The notes under the pieces were generated by a model. The model ran no database searches and was not told where the DNA came from. It worked only from the letters and a program-made list of their open reading frames with translations. A program made the position numbers and the translations under genes. DNA of 64,000 nt from Effrenium voratum (taxonomy: Eukaryota > Sar > Dinophyceae > Suessiales > Symbiodiniaceae). Below, one piece after another: positions 29,554-39,700 of the stretch. The stretch lies in NCBI GenBank assembly GCA_963377175.1, contig CAUJNA010000174.1, positions 120,422 to 184,421 of the forward strand, in the 5' to 3' direction. Within the stretch, counting starts at the first letter, position 1. Every line of letters starts with the position of its first letter.

Positions 29554-31516
29554 TCATGATCTCCCCCTTGCAGACCTGCTCAGGTCGCATGGGGAAAACT
29601 GTGATGGCGAATTTGCCAGGCCTCCGGATGCACCTCGTCTTGAGGGCGGACCGATACTCGGCCATCGTCAGCAGCACGTATCCCGTATAAGGGACTTCTG
29701 CTGCTCCCATCGGCCTAAGCAAAGGCCCCATGGGCGTTCGGTCACGCAGTGCCCAACGCTTGAAAACTTTGAATGGCACGTCCCTCCCGATTAGGGTGGA
29801 CCGCGCAAAAAGCACCTCATTCGGGCGCACACTCGTGCCATCTGTCCTCCAGACTTTCCGTATTAGGAGCTCGACTGGAGGGTACGATGGGCTTTCCTTT
29901 GCGAGAGCACCCGCCCAGGTCGCTACCTCGACACTCGTGCACTTGTGGATCCCGTATAGGGCCTCAAGTAGCGTTGAGATCAGAGTCATTGACATCCAAC
30001 CTCCCAGAATGTCTGGAACCGTCCCAAACAAGAAGGGAGGCTGCTCACCGGGCTTCACGTTTAACCGCGTAGGGTCAGTGTTGCCCGACAAAACTTCTAG
30101 CAGCATTTGCGATTCCCTGGAGCTTCGTCCAACAAACGCCGACACATCCCTAATTTCGGGGAAAAAATGGAAGATGTCATTCCCGGCAGGACAGGCGATT
30201 CTGCCTGCTATCCCGCCCTGTGCATCAATCACTACCTCTTCACCCTCGTATGTGAGGTTGTAGGTGCTCGTGATCGGGCACACACCGGGCTTAGCCATCA
30301 GTGCCTCTTCCAACGACGCACCTGTTGGGAGGACACCCTGTACGTGCGACTTGGTACCTATAGGACCAGTACTCGCAGACATAAGCCGATAATTTTCGGC
30401 ACGAAAGAATGGAAAAAGGTTCTTCATCCTTTCAATTTCTTCTTCAGTGGTGCGCCACGCCTTTGCCTCATAGTAAGGCGGCTCCTGCTTTGAGGGCACT
30501 AGGTCGCGGTCACCCATTGATGAGAATTTGTCCACATATGGACCCATTCCATCATCGTCTACATAACTCTCGTGATCTTCATCCGAGACGTACTCCTTGG
30601 GCGGCTCGCCCAGAGCGTCCAGATCGACCTTACCAAGGTCGACCAACGCCGGAGAATCCAGGACTCTCTGGATCCTCATGAGCTCGTTCCTAAACTGCTC
30701 AAAGCCTCCGGCCTTGTCAATCACGGAGGTCGGCATTGCGCCCTCCCATGATTCTGGGAACATGCACACGTTCGTAGGGGAAAACTCATCATCGGAAATA
30801 TCCCGATCACGCTCCCGTACGTCGCTGATTAGTGTCACGTCCAACGAGCCGCCTAGGGCCTCGGGACGCGACGCTTTCGCCGGATGCGGCTTTGCGCTCT
30901 TTGACGCTACAGCAGCCTCATTGGCCGCTTTGTCCTTCTTCTCGTCACCCTTATTCCCCTCCTTATCCACATCCATTGCGGATGGCTGCGCGCTCCCCCC
31001 TGCTCCGCCCATTGGCGGTTCAGAGGGTTGAACAGGGGATTCCTTTGTACGGGCTTTGCCGTAATAATGCCCTGGGATCTGCACGCTCCCAGTGGAGCCA
31101 CCGCCAGCCTCTCTCGGACGCTTGGCGGTGTGAGCCGACCCAGTATGTACAGCAGGAGCCGATCGCCTAGGAAGGCCCTTACTGGCCGACAGAGATGGAG
31201 GGGGTGGCTTCATCTTGGGAGCCGGCTCCGCCTTGGGCTCCGACTCCGGTTCGATTACGCAGGACTTGAGGTCGAAACTTTCAGACCTCAAAAGGCCCGC
31301 GCAATAGGAACGGAAAACGTCCTCAACTTCCCGAGCAAGGAACTCGGGATGATCATCCTCCCCCGGAGGTGTTCTCCAGCCGTCGTATCCATTGAGCAGA
31401 TTCCTACCCACGATTTCATTGAATCGATACGTGCCCAAACCGGCATAGCGGTTGGCAGCCCGAAGAACATTACAAAATCTTTCGACCTTTTCGGTCGCCG
31501 CAATGGCCGCAGCCAT
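29507..31516 (-). CDS. ORF3 region, segment E
   Basis: A 669-codon frame whose upstream continuation hits TGA only ten codons before its first Met. Residues 1-80 are helical (MAAAIAATEKVERFCNVLRA). Residues ~85-210 are Pro/Lys/Ala-rich and disordered. Residues ~215-370 are acidic. From about 380 the sequence is ordered to the end, including FPEIRDVSAFVG and FKVFKRWALRDRTPMGPLL. FFPEIRDV resembles FFPQEIRDV in segment A, hinting at an internal duplication. I recognise no enzyme motif. It joins segment D by a -1 frame change near 31520, without an obvious slippery site. Confidence 0.55.
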   Translation of the reverse strand: MAAAIAATEKVERFCNVLRAANRYAGLGTYRFNEIVGRNLLNGYDGWRTPPGEDDHPEFLAREVEDVFRSYCAGLLRSESFDLKSCVIEPESEPKAEPAPKMKPPPPSLSASKGLPRRSAPAVHTGSAHTAKRPREAGGGSTGSVQIPGHYYGKARTKESPVQPSEPPMGGAGGSAQPSAMDVDKEGNKGDEKKDKAANEAAVASKSAKPHPAKASRPEALGGSLDVTLISDVRERDRDISDDEFSPTNVCMFPESWEGAMPTSVIDKAGGFEQFRNELMRIQRVLDSPALVDLGKVDLDALGEPPKEYVSDEDHESYVDDDGMGPYVDKFSSMGDRDLVPSKQEPPYYEAKAWRTTEEEIERMKNLFPFFRAENYRLMSASTGPIGTKSHVQGVLPTGASLEEALMAKPGVCPITSTYNLTYEGEEVVIDAQGGIAGRIACPAGNDIFHFFPEIRDVSAFVGRSSRESQMLLEVLSGNTDPTRLNVKPGEQPPFLFGTVPDILGGWMSMTLISTLLEALYGIHKCTSVEVATWAGALAKESPSYPPVELLIRKVWRTDGTSVRPNEVLFARSTLIGRDVPFKVFKRWALRDRTPMGPLLRPMGAAEVPYTGYVLLTMAEYRSALKTRCIRRPGKFAITVFPMRPEQVCKGEIMIGMEGGAFPQVAQPQ

Positions 31517-31519
31517 CTG

Positions 31520-32052
31520 AGGTGAATATACCCAGTTTCAATCATGCATCCCGCGGCTTCGCGCAAGCATGATCTTGCACGCCACAGATTCGCGGCGGCC
31601 TTGTAGAAATCGCAGTACTCAACGTTCCACGTTGCGTCCTGCGCGCTGAGCTCATCATCTCCGCTTTGGGAGTCAGGCATAGTGAGCCCCAAACGGATCT
31701 CCCGACCGCGGGATACGTCGGCGGAGATCTGGTTCGAGTTCGGCTGATCCTCCACCGGAGGACGGGGAACATATTGTTTCCCTGGGCCGACACTTGACTC
31801 ATTTGCCGATTCCCTGTTTGGATGCCCGCTTTCGGTCTGCATCTGGTTAAATCGCGCGACCAGATCCGACCGAGGGCCAATCGACAATGGTCCGAGGTTT
31901 TCCTCAGCCCAATCAGCAAGCGCTTTGGCTCCTGCGTGATGAATGTCATCAGCATTCATCGTGTCGGACAGAATGGCCTTTGACAGGAAATCCCAGTCGT
32001 ATTCGCCGAACCGACGGTCAGTTGCTGAAGCAGTGTCCAGCATCTGGAAAAC
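31520..32052 (-). CDS. ORF3 region, segment D
   Basis: Within the frame open at 32076-31288, the credible coding part begins after a TTTTCC run near 32050, where the preceding frame becomes implausible. It reads MLDTASATDRRFGEYDWDFL and ends around GCMIETGYIHLRW. After about 31520 the better sequence lies in the next frame. The content is acidic and helical with a Pro/Gln-rich middle. No domain recognised. Confidence 0.45.
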
Positions 32053-32335
32053 TGATCCTCCGACAGGCCTTGCCACAGAGGAAGAGCAAGGGCATCCTCA
32101 ATAAGGTTAGCCTGATCGGGGTAAAGAAGGCGCCTTGGCCAGGCCCCGTTCCTCCACGCCGCCAACGCCGGCGGGTAACCTGCTCTCCGGAACAGGTAAT
32201 GCACAACGATGCAAGCATCCGCACTTTCAGCGGGCGCATAATATTCCGAGTCCGGGCCAGATTCATGGTCCCCGGGTTCAGACGGATCATCGTCATCGTC
32301 AGGTGGATTGGGTCCACCACCCCCACCAGTCCCGC
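32050..32335 (-). CDS. ORF3 region, segment C
   Basis: Between the G-run near 32335 and the T-run near 32050 the protein-like frame reads a Gly run, PNPPDDDDDPSEPGDHESG, then YAPAESADACIVVHYLFRR and AGYPPALAAWRNGAWPRRLL. The two neighbouring frames give poor sequence here. Both joints fall on homopolymers (GGGGG, TTTT), which fits one-base indels by mutation or sequencing error. Confidence 0.4.
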
Positions 32336-34115
32336 TCCCATCCGCTCATCGGTAGGGGATGTAGGGGAATCTCCCTCCGCCCCATTGCCGTCCCCATCAT
32401 TGTCTCCACCCGCAGCGCCTTGGCTGGGTGAAGCCCTTTTAGCCCCGCCTGCATCCACAGGTTCGGGCAGTACGTCCTGACCAGCGGGTTTGGACGTTTC
32501 GGGATGGGAAGCCATCCCCATCGACGCATCGGTCGACAGGGACGGAGTGCTGTCCCCTGGTTGAGGATTATCCCCACCAGCGACATCTGGAACGCTGTCC
32601 CCACGCCTAGGTGGCGGCTCCGCCTGGCTAGGCTTCGCCGGCTCAGACAGACTAGCCGGGGGACTCTTAATCGCCCTCCGCGGCGGAACCTCGGGCCGAG
32701 GGCGCGTGATCTCACTATTCGCGGGAGCGCATCCCCCCGAACCCCCATCATTCGGTGCGTCAGCACCTGCCGCTTTAGGCACGGGTGCGCCCGTGACCAC
32801 AGGTGCTTTGACCTCGGGTCCTTTGGCACAAGGAGCGGCACCCTTTGGCGGAGGGCCAGAGGCCGAAGACAGGCATGGCATCGATCCTCCCACCTTAGGT
32901 GGTGCGCAGCTGGGACCCCTTGCGGCCCCACCTCTCCATCTGTTAGCGGCTTCGCGCGTGGACAGGGATGGAAAGTCATCGGAGTACGCGTCCTTGGGAA
33001 GCTCGGGAGGATCAGGCTTAGCCTTCAACAACTGCTTCCCGGTAGCAGGCTTCAAATCTATTCTGTGGCCGCCTGTTTTAGACGGACCACCAGTCGTGGT
33101 CGGGCTATACCCGCACGCCTGCGCTGGCTTTGCAGGTATTGTTCCCCTCTGATTGCCGCAAACAGCCGGCGAGAGACCGCGACTTGCGGCCGACTGGCCG
33201 AAATCGGCCATTGCTTGGCCCAGCCTCTGCCTCCCCGTTGCGGGCGGCGTCGAGGACCGGACGCGCTGAGCCATTGTCTGTGGCCCATTTCCCGCGTTGG
33301 GGCGAGGTGCAGACTGCTGCTCAGACGCTCTTGCATCGGCCGCGGCAGGCGCTTTGGCCGACGACACACGGCTTGTGGCGCATGGGCCACTCGACATCGT
33401 TCTAGGAGCAGAGATTACCTCCGCCCATGGCGCATCCTCAGATGAGGACCACCGGTCGACCGGTGTGAGGCCTGCCCCGACTCCGCACTGCTTCGCAGCG
33501 CTCAGATATGACTTCGATGGTTTCATCAGAAGCTCCTGTTCTACCAAGAAATCCAGAGCAAGGGCCAGGGCTTCCCGGACCTCGTCACTCATTGAGTACT
33601 CACGCCTCAGCAGACACACCAGGTCGGTGAACGCCGAGACAAGACCCATAAACTGGTGTCCGCCTCTTTCGAGACCGACAACGCCGCCGTTTAGGCTCTT
33701 CTTCGAGCAGCCGAACCACATCGCGTTGGATGGGTAGGCTGGGAAACCGGCGTCGCGGCACTTCATGAAAAACGTGGTTGCGACCTCCTGCATGGCTGTC
33801 CCATGCCAGACGATGCCCGGACCCGACAAGATTATCGTCGGTGCCTGGCTCCGGCCGCCCTTATTGGCGAACGCCTTCATGGCATCGATGTTTTCATCGA
33901 TGATCCTACCCGCATCGGGGCTGGGACCATACGTGTTTTCGGACTTGCGCCATTCGGTCAGCCACAGGCATTTGGTAAAGATGATGAATATATCATCTTT
34001 AGCGCCCGCAGGAGCACCTGCATGTACCGGGTCAGCTAGTTTCTGGCTGACCACGGTACGGAGGAGCTCAGCTACTGAGGTCTCCTCCTCAATCTCCACG
34101 ACCTCCAGCGCGTAT
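32335..34115 (-). CDS. ORF3 region, segment B
   Basis: Frame open at 34234-32018; credible coding runs from about 34115, after a AAAACC sequence where segment A loses sense, to about 32335. The first ~160 residues are ordered (ALEVVEIEEETSVAELLR, IFTKCLWLTEWRKSENTYG, IILSGPGIVWHGTAMQEV, FGCSKKSLNGGVVGLERGG). The remaining ~430 residues are Pro/Ala/Gly/Ser-rich and disordered. No catalytic motif can be named. Upstream of 34115 this frame is a shadow of segment A. Confidence 0.5.
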
Positions 34116-36416
34116 TCGCCGGTTTTGGAGCTTTGTCCGGATGGTCGTCCACTGCTCCTGAAGCTTTGCTTCAGTAATGGACTGACCCGCGCTGCCGGTA
34201 ACCCAGTGTGAGGGTCCAACCAGCACCACAACACGAGATCCCTCTACACCTATGTAAGAGACCTTGTTTGGCTTGCATCCGCTTAGCAGCTCGGCGCATA
34301 GGCCAGCCGCAGCGGAGGGGTTGACGTATCCCAGCCTTGTGAGAACGAACCCCAAATTGTCCGGCTCCTCGCAGCCGGCGTATTCCATCGCCGTCACGGG
34401 CCAAATCATGGAGATAATGTGAGCCCGGACATTGAACGCCCATGATTCCCACATCTCCCGCACAAGCTCATACGGTTGGCGGTCCGGACGATCAGGGTAG
34501 ATGTTTCCGCTGATCGCGCTCATGAATTCACTGCATTGAGTGGCTGCGTTGGCAAGCAGCGCTACCACGTGCCCTGGCACGTGGTACATGAGCTTTGCAG
34601 CCCCTGAAAAGGGGAGACCGCCAGCCAATGGAAAGAATTTTCCGTCCGATGCGGGAACATAGTGCTCCCAGGTTTCGAACAGCGGGCAGCATCGTACCTC
34701 GCCGACATCGCGGATCTCCTGAGGAAAGAACTTAAAATCCACCTCGCCGCCGGGCTTGGCCGGGGGAACCGACGCCTCACGTGCCACCGACCCGGCGGGA
34801 ATTTCCGCCCCAATGGTCAGCGCTACGCGGTTGGCGCCGTGACGTATCCATCCGACCTCTGCCGAATGAGGGTTTACCTCAAGCACAGGGTTCCAGAGGT
34901 GCGTGGCAGGGTTATGCGACAGCAAATTCCCCGCCACAGCAGATGTCCCTTCACCAATCGTCTCTTCTTTGAGAGCGATTGCCTCGACACGAACGCGGAA
35001 TTGCCTTATCACGCGTTGGTGTGCAGGCCCCTTCTCAGTATGCATGTACGCCTCGTGGGCGTTCTTACCGAGAGGGCGTAGCAAAAGTGTCAGACGAGCG
35101 GTTACGCCCAGGCCAATATGGCTAAGACAAGAGTAATAACTCTCAAGACAAACAGGCTTCGTCGATGTCCACACGCCTGTTAGCGTGTCGGCATCTCCGA
35201 GCGATGCAACGGCATTCCCATGGCCCAATATGTTCCATAGGGACGAGAATTGAGTTCCATGAGCCCATCTTTCATGCATGCTGGCTGCATTGAGCTCTGC
35301 ACAGTGCCGCATCGGGAACACTAGATATCCGTCGCGCTCAAGCACAGGATCGCCGGCATGCCAATCCCCAATTTCCTTGCTCGGCATGGTAAGCGGCTTC
35401 GCGCGTTTCCAGTCGATCAGGTGAAATATGGTAGGGGCAATCCCTATCTCTTCCGTGAAGAAATCCACAAAATCGTCATAGGAGGACCACACGGCCTCAA
35501 TCTCCTTGCACATGGATCCTACTTCAAACGCATGTGCATTGACCGTTTGCATCTTAGTCAGCGCATCGGCTGAGATGCAGTAAATTGCCTTCATATACCC
35601 GACCACCGCCTTGGGTGGGGTACAGAGGGCAGTTGGGCGCTGGTATGCCCAGGCCTTGAACGCCTCCTCGGCTCCTGCCGGCTGTACATTCGAGGGCAAA
35701 TCTCTCCTACCCTTTACAACGGCCGACTGCATGGCGCGAATAACATTTTTATTCGCCGCTTGGAAAAAGGTCTGCCAGCGTGAGTCGACCTTCGCCATCT
35801 CGTACAGCCAGTTCCCGCCTCGGGGAACCAGTGAAGGGGAAACGGCGGTAGACAATGTCATGTCAATCAGCGCGTTCCGAGTCGGCTCGCAGTGGAGCTC
35901 CGGCTCTCGCGGCATCGCCTCACAGATGATTATGGCAGCCGTGTAGACGCTTTGGTCACTCAGCTCCACTTCACCCAGAAGCATGGCTTGCAGAATACCA
36001 GCCACGCGTAGGCGGCGGTATTTCTTGAGAGCCGGGACGAAGGACTTGTCTTCAATCATGCTCGTGTCAAACCCTTCCAGAAGGTTGAAAATGCCGGAAA
36101 AAGCACCGATGACTTGAGGGTCTTTGACGCCTTCCTTGACCTGCACCAACTGCGTCTCAGCAGTGGTGCGACTACCGTACTGATCGGACATTGCCGTCAA
36201 GTGCGGGTAACAAATCCTAAGGTTTTCCGATAGCCGAGTAGGCCTTTCATCGGACAGCGCATTGGCTGCGTTCTTCGCTCCGGCTGGGAGCGGACCCAAG
36301 TTGCAGGCGCTGTTCGGGTTCATGTAGACCGCCTGCTGCCGCGCCGCCAAAGAGGAACCTCTCGAGCGCGGGGCAGCGCCCGCCGCTCCGCTGGCCGCGG
36401 ATGCAGCCGCTGCCAT
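34089..36416 (-). CDS. ORF3 region, segment A: putative ADP-ribosyltransferase-like region
   Basis: I choose ATG 36416 (residue 30 of the open frame) because it follows a pyrimidine stretch and CAG at 36428, nine bases upstream. The start is Ala-rich. The body is ordered: ICYPHLTAMSDQYGSRTTAE, IFNLLEGFDTSMIEDKSF, FDIF-like Trp/Phe motifs, then RWAHGTQFSSLWNILGHGN followed by LTGVWTSTKPV. HGT...L..IL..G...GV+TS recalls the first strands of PARP/ART-type or RNA 2'-phosphotransferase folds, but the remaining motifs are not identified, so this is a weak inference. Near the end, FFPQEIRDVGEV echoes segment E. The frame closes at 34089, while the adjacent frame continues from about 34115. Confidence 0.55.
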   Translation of the reverse strand: MAAAASAASGAAGAAPRSRGSSLAARQQAVYMNPNSACNLGPLPAGAKNAANALSDERPTRLSENLRICYPHLTAMSDQYGSRTTAETQLVQVKEGVKDPQVIGAFSGIFNLLEGFDTSMIEDKSFVPALKKYRRLRVAGILQAMLLGEVELSDQSVYTAAIIICEAMPREPELHCEPTRNALIDMTLSTAVSPSLVPRGGNWLYEMAKVDSRWQTFFQAANKNVIRAMQSAVVKGRRDLPSNVQPAGAEEAFKAWAYQRPTALCTPPKAVVGYMKAIYCISADALTKMQTVNAHAFEVGSMCKEIEAVWSSYDDFVDFFTEEIGIAPTIFHLIDWKRAKPLTMPSKEIGDWHAGDPVLERDGYLVFPMRHCAELNAASMHERWAHGTQFSSLWNILGHGNAVASLGDADTLTGVWTSTKPVCLESYYSCLSHIGLGVTARLTLLLRPLGKNAHEAYMHTEKGPAHQRVIRQFRVRVEAIALKEETIGEGTSAVAGNLLSHNPATHLWNPVLEVNPHSAEVGWIRHGANRVALTIGAEIPAGSVAREASVPPAKPGGEVDFKFFPQEIRDVGEVRCCPLFETWEHYVPASDGKFFPLAGGLPFSGAAKLMYHVPGHVVALLANAATQCSEFMSAISGNIYPDRPDRQPYELVREMWESWAFNVRAHIISMIWPVTAMEYAGCEEPDNLGFVLTRLGYVNPSAAAGLCAELLSGCKPNKVSYIGVEGSRVVVLVGPSHWVTGSAGQSITEAKLQEQWTTIRTKLQNRRIRAGGRGD

Positions 36417-36769
36417 GGCGCGAGTCTGCGCCCGGGAAGCAGTAGGGTAACACCAACACAGAAATGAATAATCACTCAAAGGTGTGTAAACCTCGAGTGT
36501 CAACTGTATCAGTATGGAGGGGCAATTCCCCAGGTCTAGGACCGAATATGGTCATGCCTAACAATAAACGGTCGTGCATTGACAACGATCCCACTACACA
36601 ACTGCATAGGAAACTGCAAAGCTATCCTATGAACATGCCCACCCGGGCGGAAACTAACACAAACACAAACCAGCTACTTGAGGCGAATGTGCCTGAACTA
36701 ATGTCGCGAATTTGCGGTTGTTAGTGCAGCATGACTAATGCTGTAGTGAATAATGTCCATCAAGTCTAT
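36417..36769 (-). promoter_or_regulatory. Intercistronic gap with candidate trans-splice acceptor
   Basis: Between the pol stop (36770) and the ORF3 ATG lies non-coding sequence ending in TTACCCTACTGCTTCCCGGGCGCAG (CAG at 36428-36426). A pyrimidine-rich stretch plus CAG nine bases before an ATG is what a spliced-leader acceptor would look like. It would let ORF3 be translated from its own capped mRNA. This is inference; nothing else in the gap looks promoter-like. Confidence 0.35.
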
Positions 36770-39700
36770 TCAACTCGAGACTGTTTGAAGAGCAGCGCGG
36801 GACACATATTTTACAACTAAATCATGCACAAGAGGATCAACACGTGTAGTGCGATACATCCTGTTGCATTTGAAAACTGGGAAAGAGTTCACATGTCGTG
36901 AAATACAAATTAATGTCAACGCATGCACATGGTCCTTATTTACAAGACATGAGCAATAGTGTACAACACGGCTATAGCGGTTTACGCCAAGCTTGACAAG
37001 AACATCGCGATTAGCAATCCAGGTATTTGGCTGTATGAAAATGCCTACGGAAAACTCCGTGTTCAGCGCGTGCTCAATTAAGTCGTTTAGACATGATTGG
37101 CGCTGCTCTACCTGGTCACGTGCGCGCCTGATCTTGCTCCAATTCCCTCGCGTGGATGCATCGATCAAACTGCTATATCTACATAACAAAATGTTAGGTC
37201 TGGAGCCTTCAATTGTACCCCGTCTAGGGATAACAGGGCAAAGATTGGCCGGTCTAACAAAGTAGGTAAGCCATCTACCAAACTGAGGTTCAGGCGTTAT
37301 GCCAAGCTCAGAATCGACGAAAACGTTTCGCGCATCGCAAACATTTGATCGATCCTCAACTATGTCAAAAACCATGTAGCTGGATTCAGCTAACTGGATG
37401 AATTTGTTGAAAAAAGAATTTTGATCGGTTTCCATGCGTACCCCCCTAATTGGGGGGAGAACAGGTGCAGCAGGCTTTACGACAGGGAGGGTGGGATGGC
37501 TAATGAATTTCTCCAGGAATCCTGGATTAAACATTCCTAAAGTCTGCAAATTCCTACCCCATGTCACCTTATCTACGCACGCTTTGGTGAGAATGTCCGC
37601 GCCTTGGTAATGCGATGGACATGCTACGAAACGAAAAATCTGTTCATTGTAGACTTCATTGAGCCAACTAATGTCGATTCGCTGAGTACGCGACATATAT
37701 CGCATGTTTGGGTTGTTCCCAGTGATAATGATGCGGCATGCGGCCTCATTATCTTCCATACAATTCACCGTGACAGGCTTACCGGTGCCTTGACCGATAG
37801 CAAACTGCCAAAGCTGTGCAAGTGGCATGCCTTCCTTGGCCACGCCATGATCTAGTGCAACGATCTCCGCTTCGGGAGTCGATTTGGATACCGAAGTTTG
37901 CTTCTTGCTAACTGCGGTAATGGGAACATATGTCCTTGGGCCGACAAGGCAAATAAGGACACCAGATGTACTCTTGGAATCGGTACGATCTCCAGCGAGA
38001 TCGGCATCGCAGTAAGCGACGATTTCGATGTCACTAGGCTTATCGCAGACCCACCCGTATAGGTGTAGGTCTAGCGTCGAGTTGATATAGGAAACAATCC
38101 TATGAAGCTTCTTGTCACACAGTCGATTCCACTTAGTGATCCGACTGGCCAAGGCCTGTACAGGTCTAATTAGGTCGTATCGACCCATTCTAGCTCCATA
38201 CAAAATTTTCATTGGAACTGCAGCCGCGGCGTCGCCTAGTACACCGGGCTGTTCGGCAATCACGTCTGTCGGGCAAGGAGATGGCTGCCCAAACAGCTGA
38301 TCTACCTCCGGGTTGATAGGATTCTCATCGAACTCCGGTTTACTTTCATCCAGAAAAGGCGTCTCAGCCTTCACCAGAGGTCTAGGGTACTTGGGGAGGC
38401 ATAGCTCCTTGTACCTGTCAACGCATGCTTCCATGAAGCACGCTTCGTTATATTTGATGATCTTCACCCGAGCCGGGTCGAAATTGACCTCGTCAGCTCG
38501 AAGTCGTTTCTCTCCGAAACGAATGTCAGGCATCTCTTTGGATGGTGGATGATCCACAGTCCAGGCAGTACGAGGGTCGAAGAAACCCTGTACATCTGCT
38601 GCAGCAAACTCATGCTCGCAGCCCAGATACCGCTTGAGGGTACCCGGCGGTTCCATTGTAATTACCCGACCAATGAGGTCCCATCCGATCGATAGGTTAG
38701 CGGATGGGCCACCCATCTTGAAATCATCAACATAAACCACAAGAAAAAGCTTATACTTAGGGTGATAAAACACACTCGGCCATTCCGGGACACGGATAAA
38801 TCCGACCTCAATAAGCCTTGCTTCGCAATGCTTTTCCCAGAACGTGCCGGCATCAGGATGCCCGTATAGGGCAAGGATCAATGGACAGACCGGATCGTCA
38901 TAGCCAGCATCAACCCATGCTTGCGGCCATTGATCCTTAGGAATACGCACCCATGTCGTGGGACCCAGCAGCTTAGCTTGGGTATAGGCGGATTCGCCAT
39001 CACTGACTTGTAGTGCGTGACCAGGCAACATGCCATATGCATCACACATCTTGCCTGCGGCCATTGTTGCCGGGCATGAGGTAGCTTCGGAAAACATGGC
39101 CCAGTGATTTGACTGGTCCCTCACAAAGCATCCCTCAAACACTACTCTCCCTTTGTACTTCCTATTAGGATCATCCTCAGGGAGTTCATGATTCTTTTCC
39201 ACACATATGTCAAAAATTCTTCCTACATGGACAGTCTTGCCGTTTGCTCGCGCTTCGGCAGCAACTTTCTTCCACTCTCTAACCTTCGACTCATCCCAAC
39301 ATCCCAGCTTTCGGAGCTTTGTCCACTCCTTGAGGAGAGCTGCACGCGCTTTGTCGTTACCAGCTTGCTCCTTCTTCGTCACAGGCCTTGCTACACAGGC
39401 GTAAAAAGTTGGTATGCCCTGTAGGTTGGGTTGATGCCCCGAAGCCTTGTTCGATCTGGGCATTGGCGGAACAGGATCTCCATTTAACCCTATGGCGGGA
39501 CCAGCAGGGTACCCGCCGGTACTGCCGAAGCCATTAACCCCCCTGACGGTCACGTCGGGTTGTTTGACAGTGATCTTGGCATCAACAATCATGACTTTCT
39601 CGAGTATGAGTTGAGCGATCCTGTCTCCAGGTCGAACTCGAAACTCATAGTCAGAGTGATTAAAAAGCATCACTCTCACTTCTCCTGAGAAATCAGGGTC

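Noticed and set aside
31288..31519. Last ~75 codons of the ORF3 segment D frame
   Set aside because: Segment E in the neighbouring frame gives the more protein-like sequence across the same bases.
34116..34234. First ~40 codons of the ORF3 segment B frame
   Set aside because: They overlap the better-composed end of segment A in another frame and read as a shadow.
36417..36503. Upstream TTG start for ORF3
   Set aside because: ATG 36416 lies just after a candidate acceptor and begins the Ala-rich N-terminus; the 29 codons before it look like leader.
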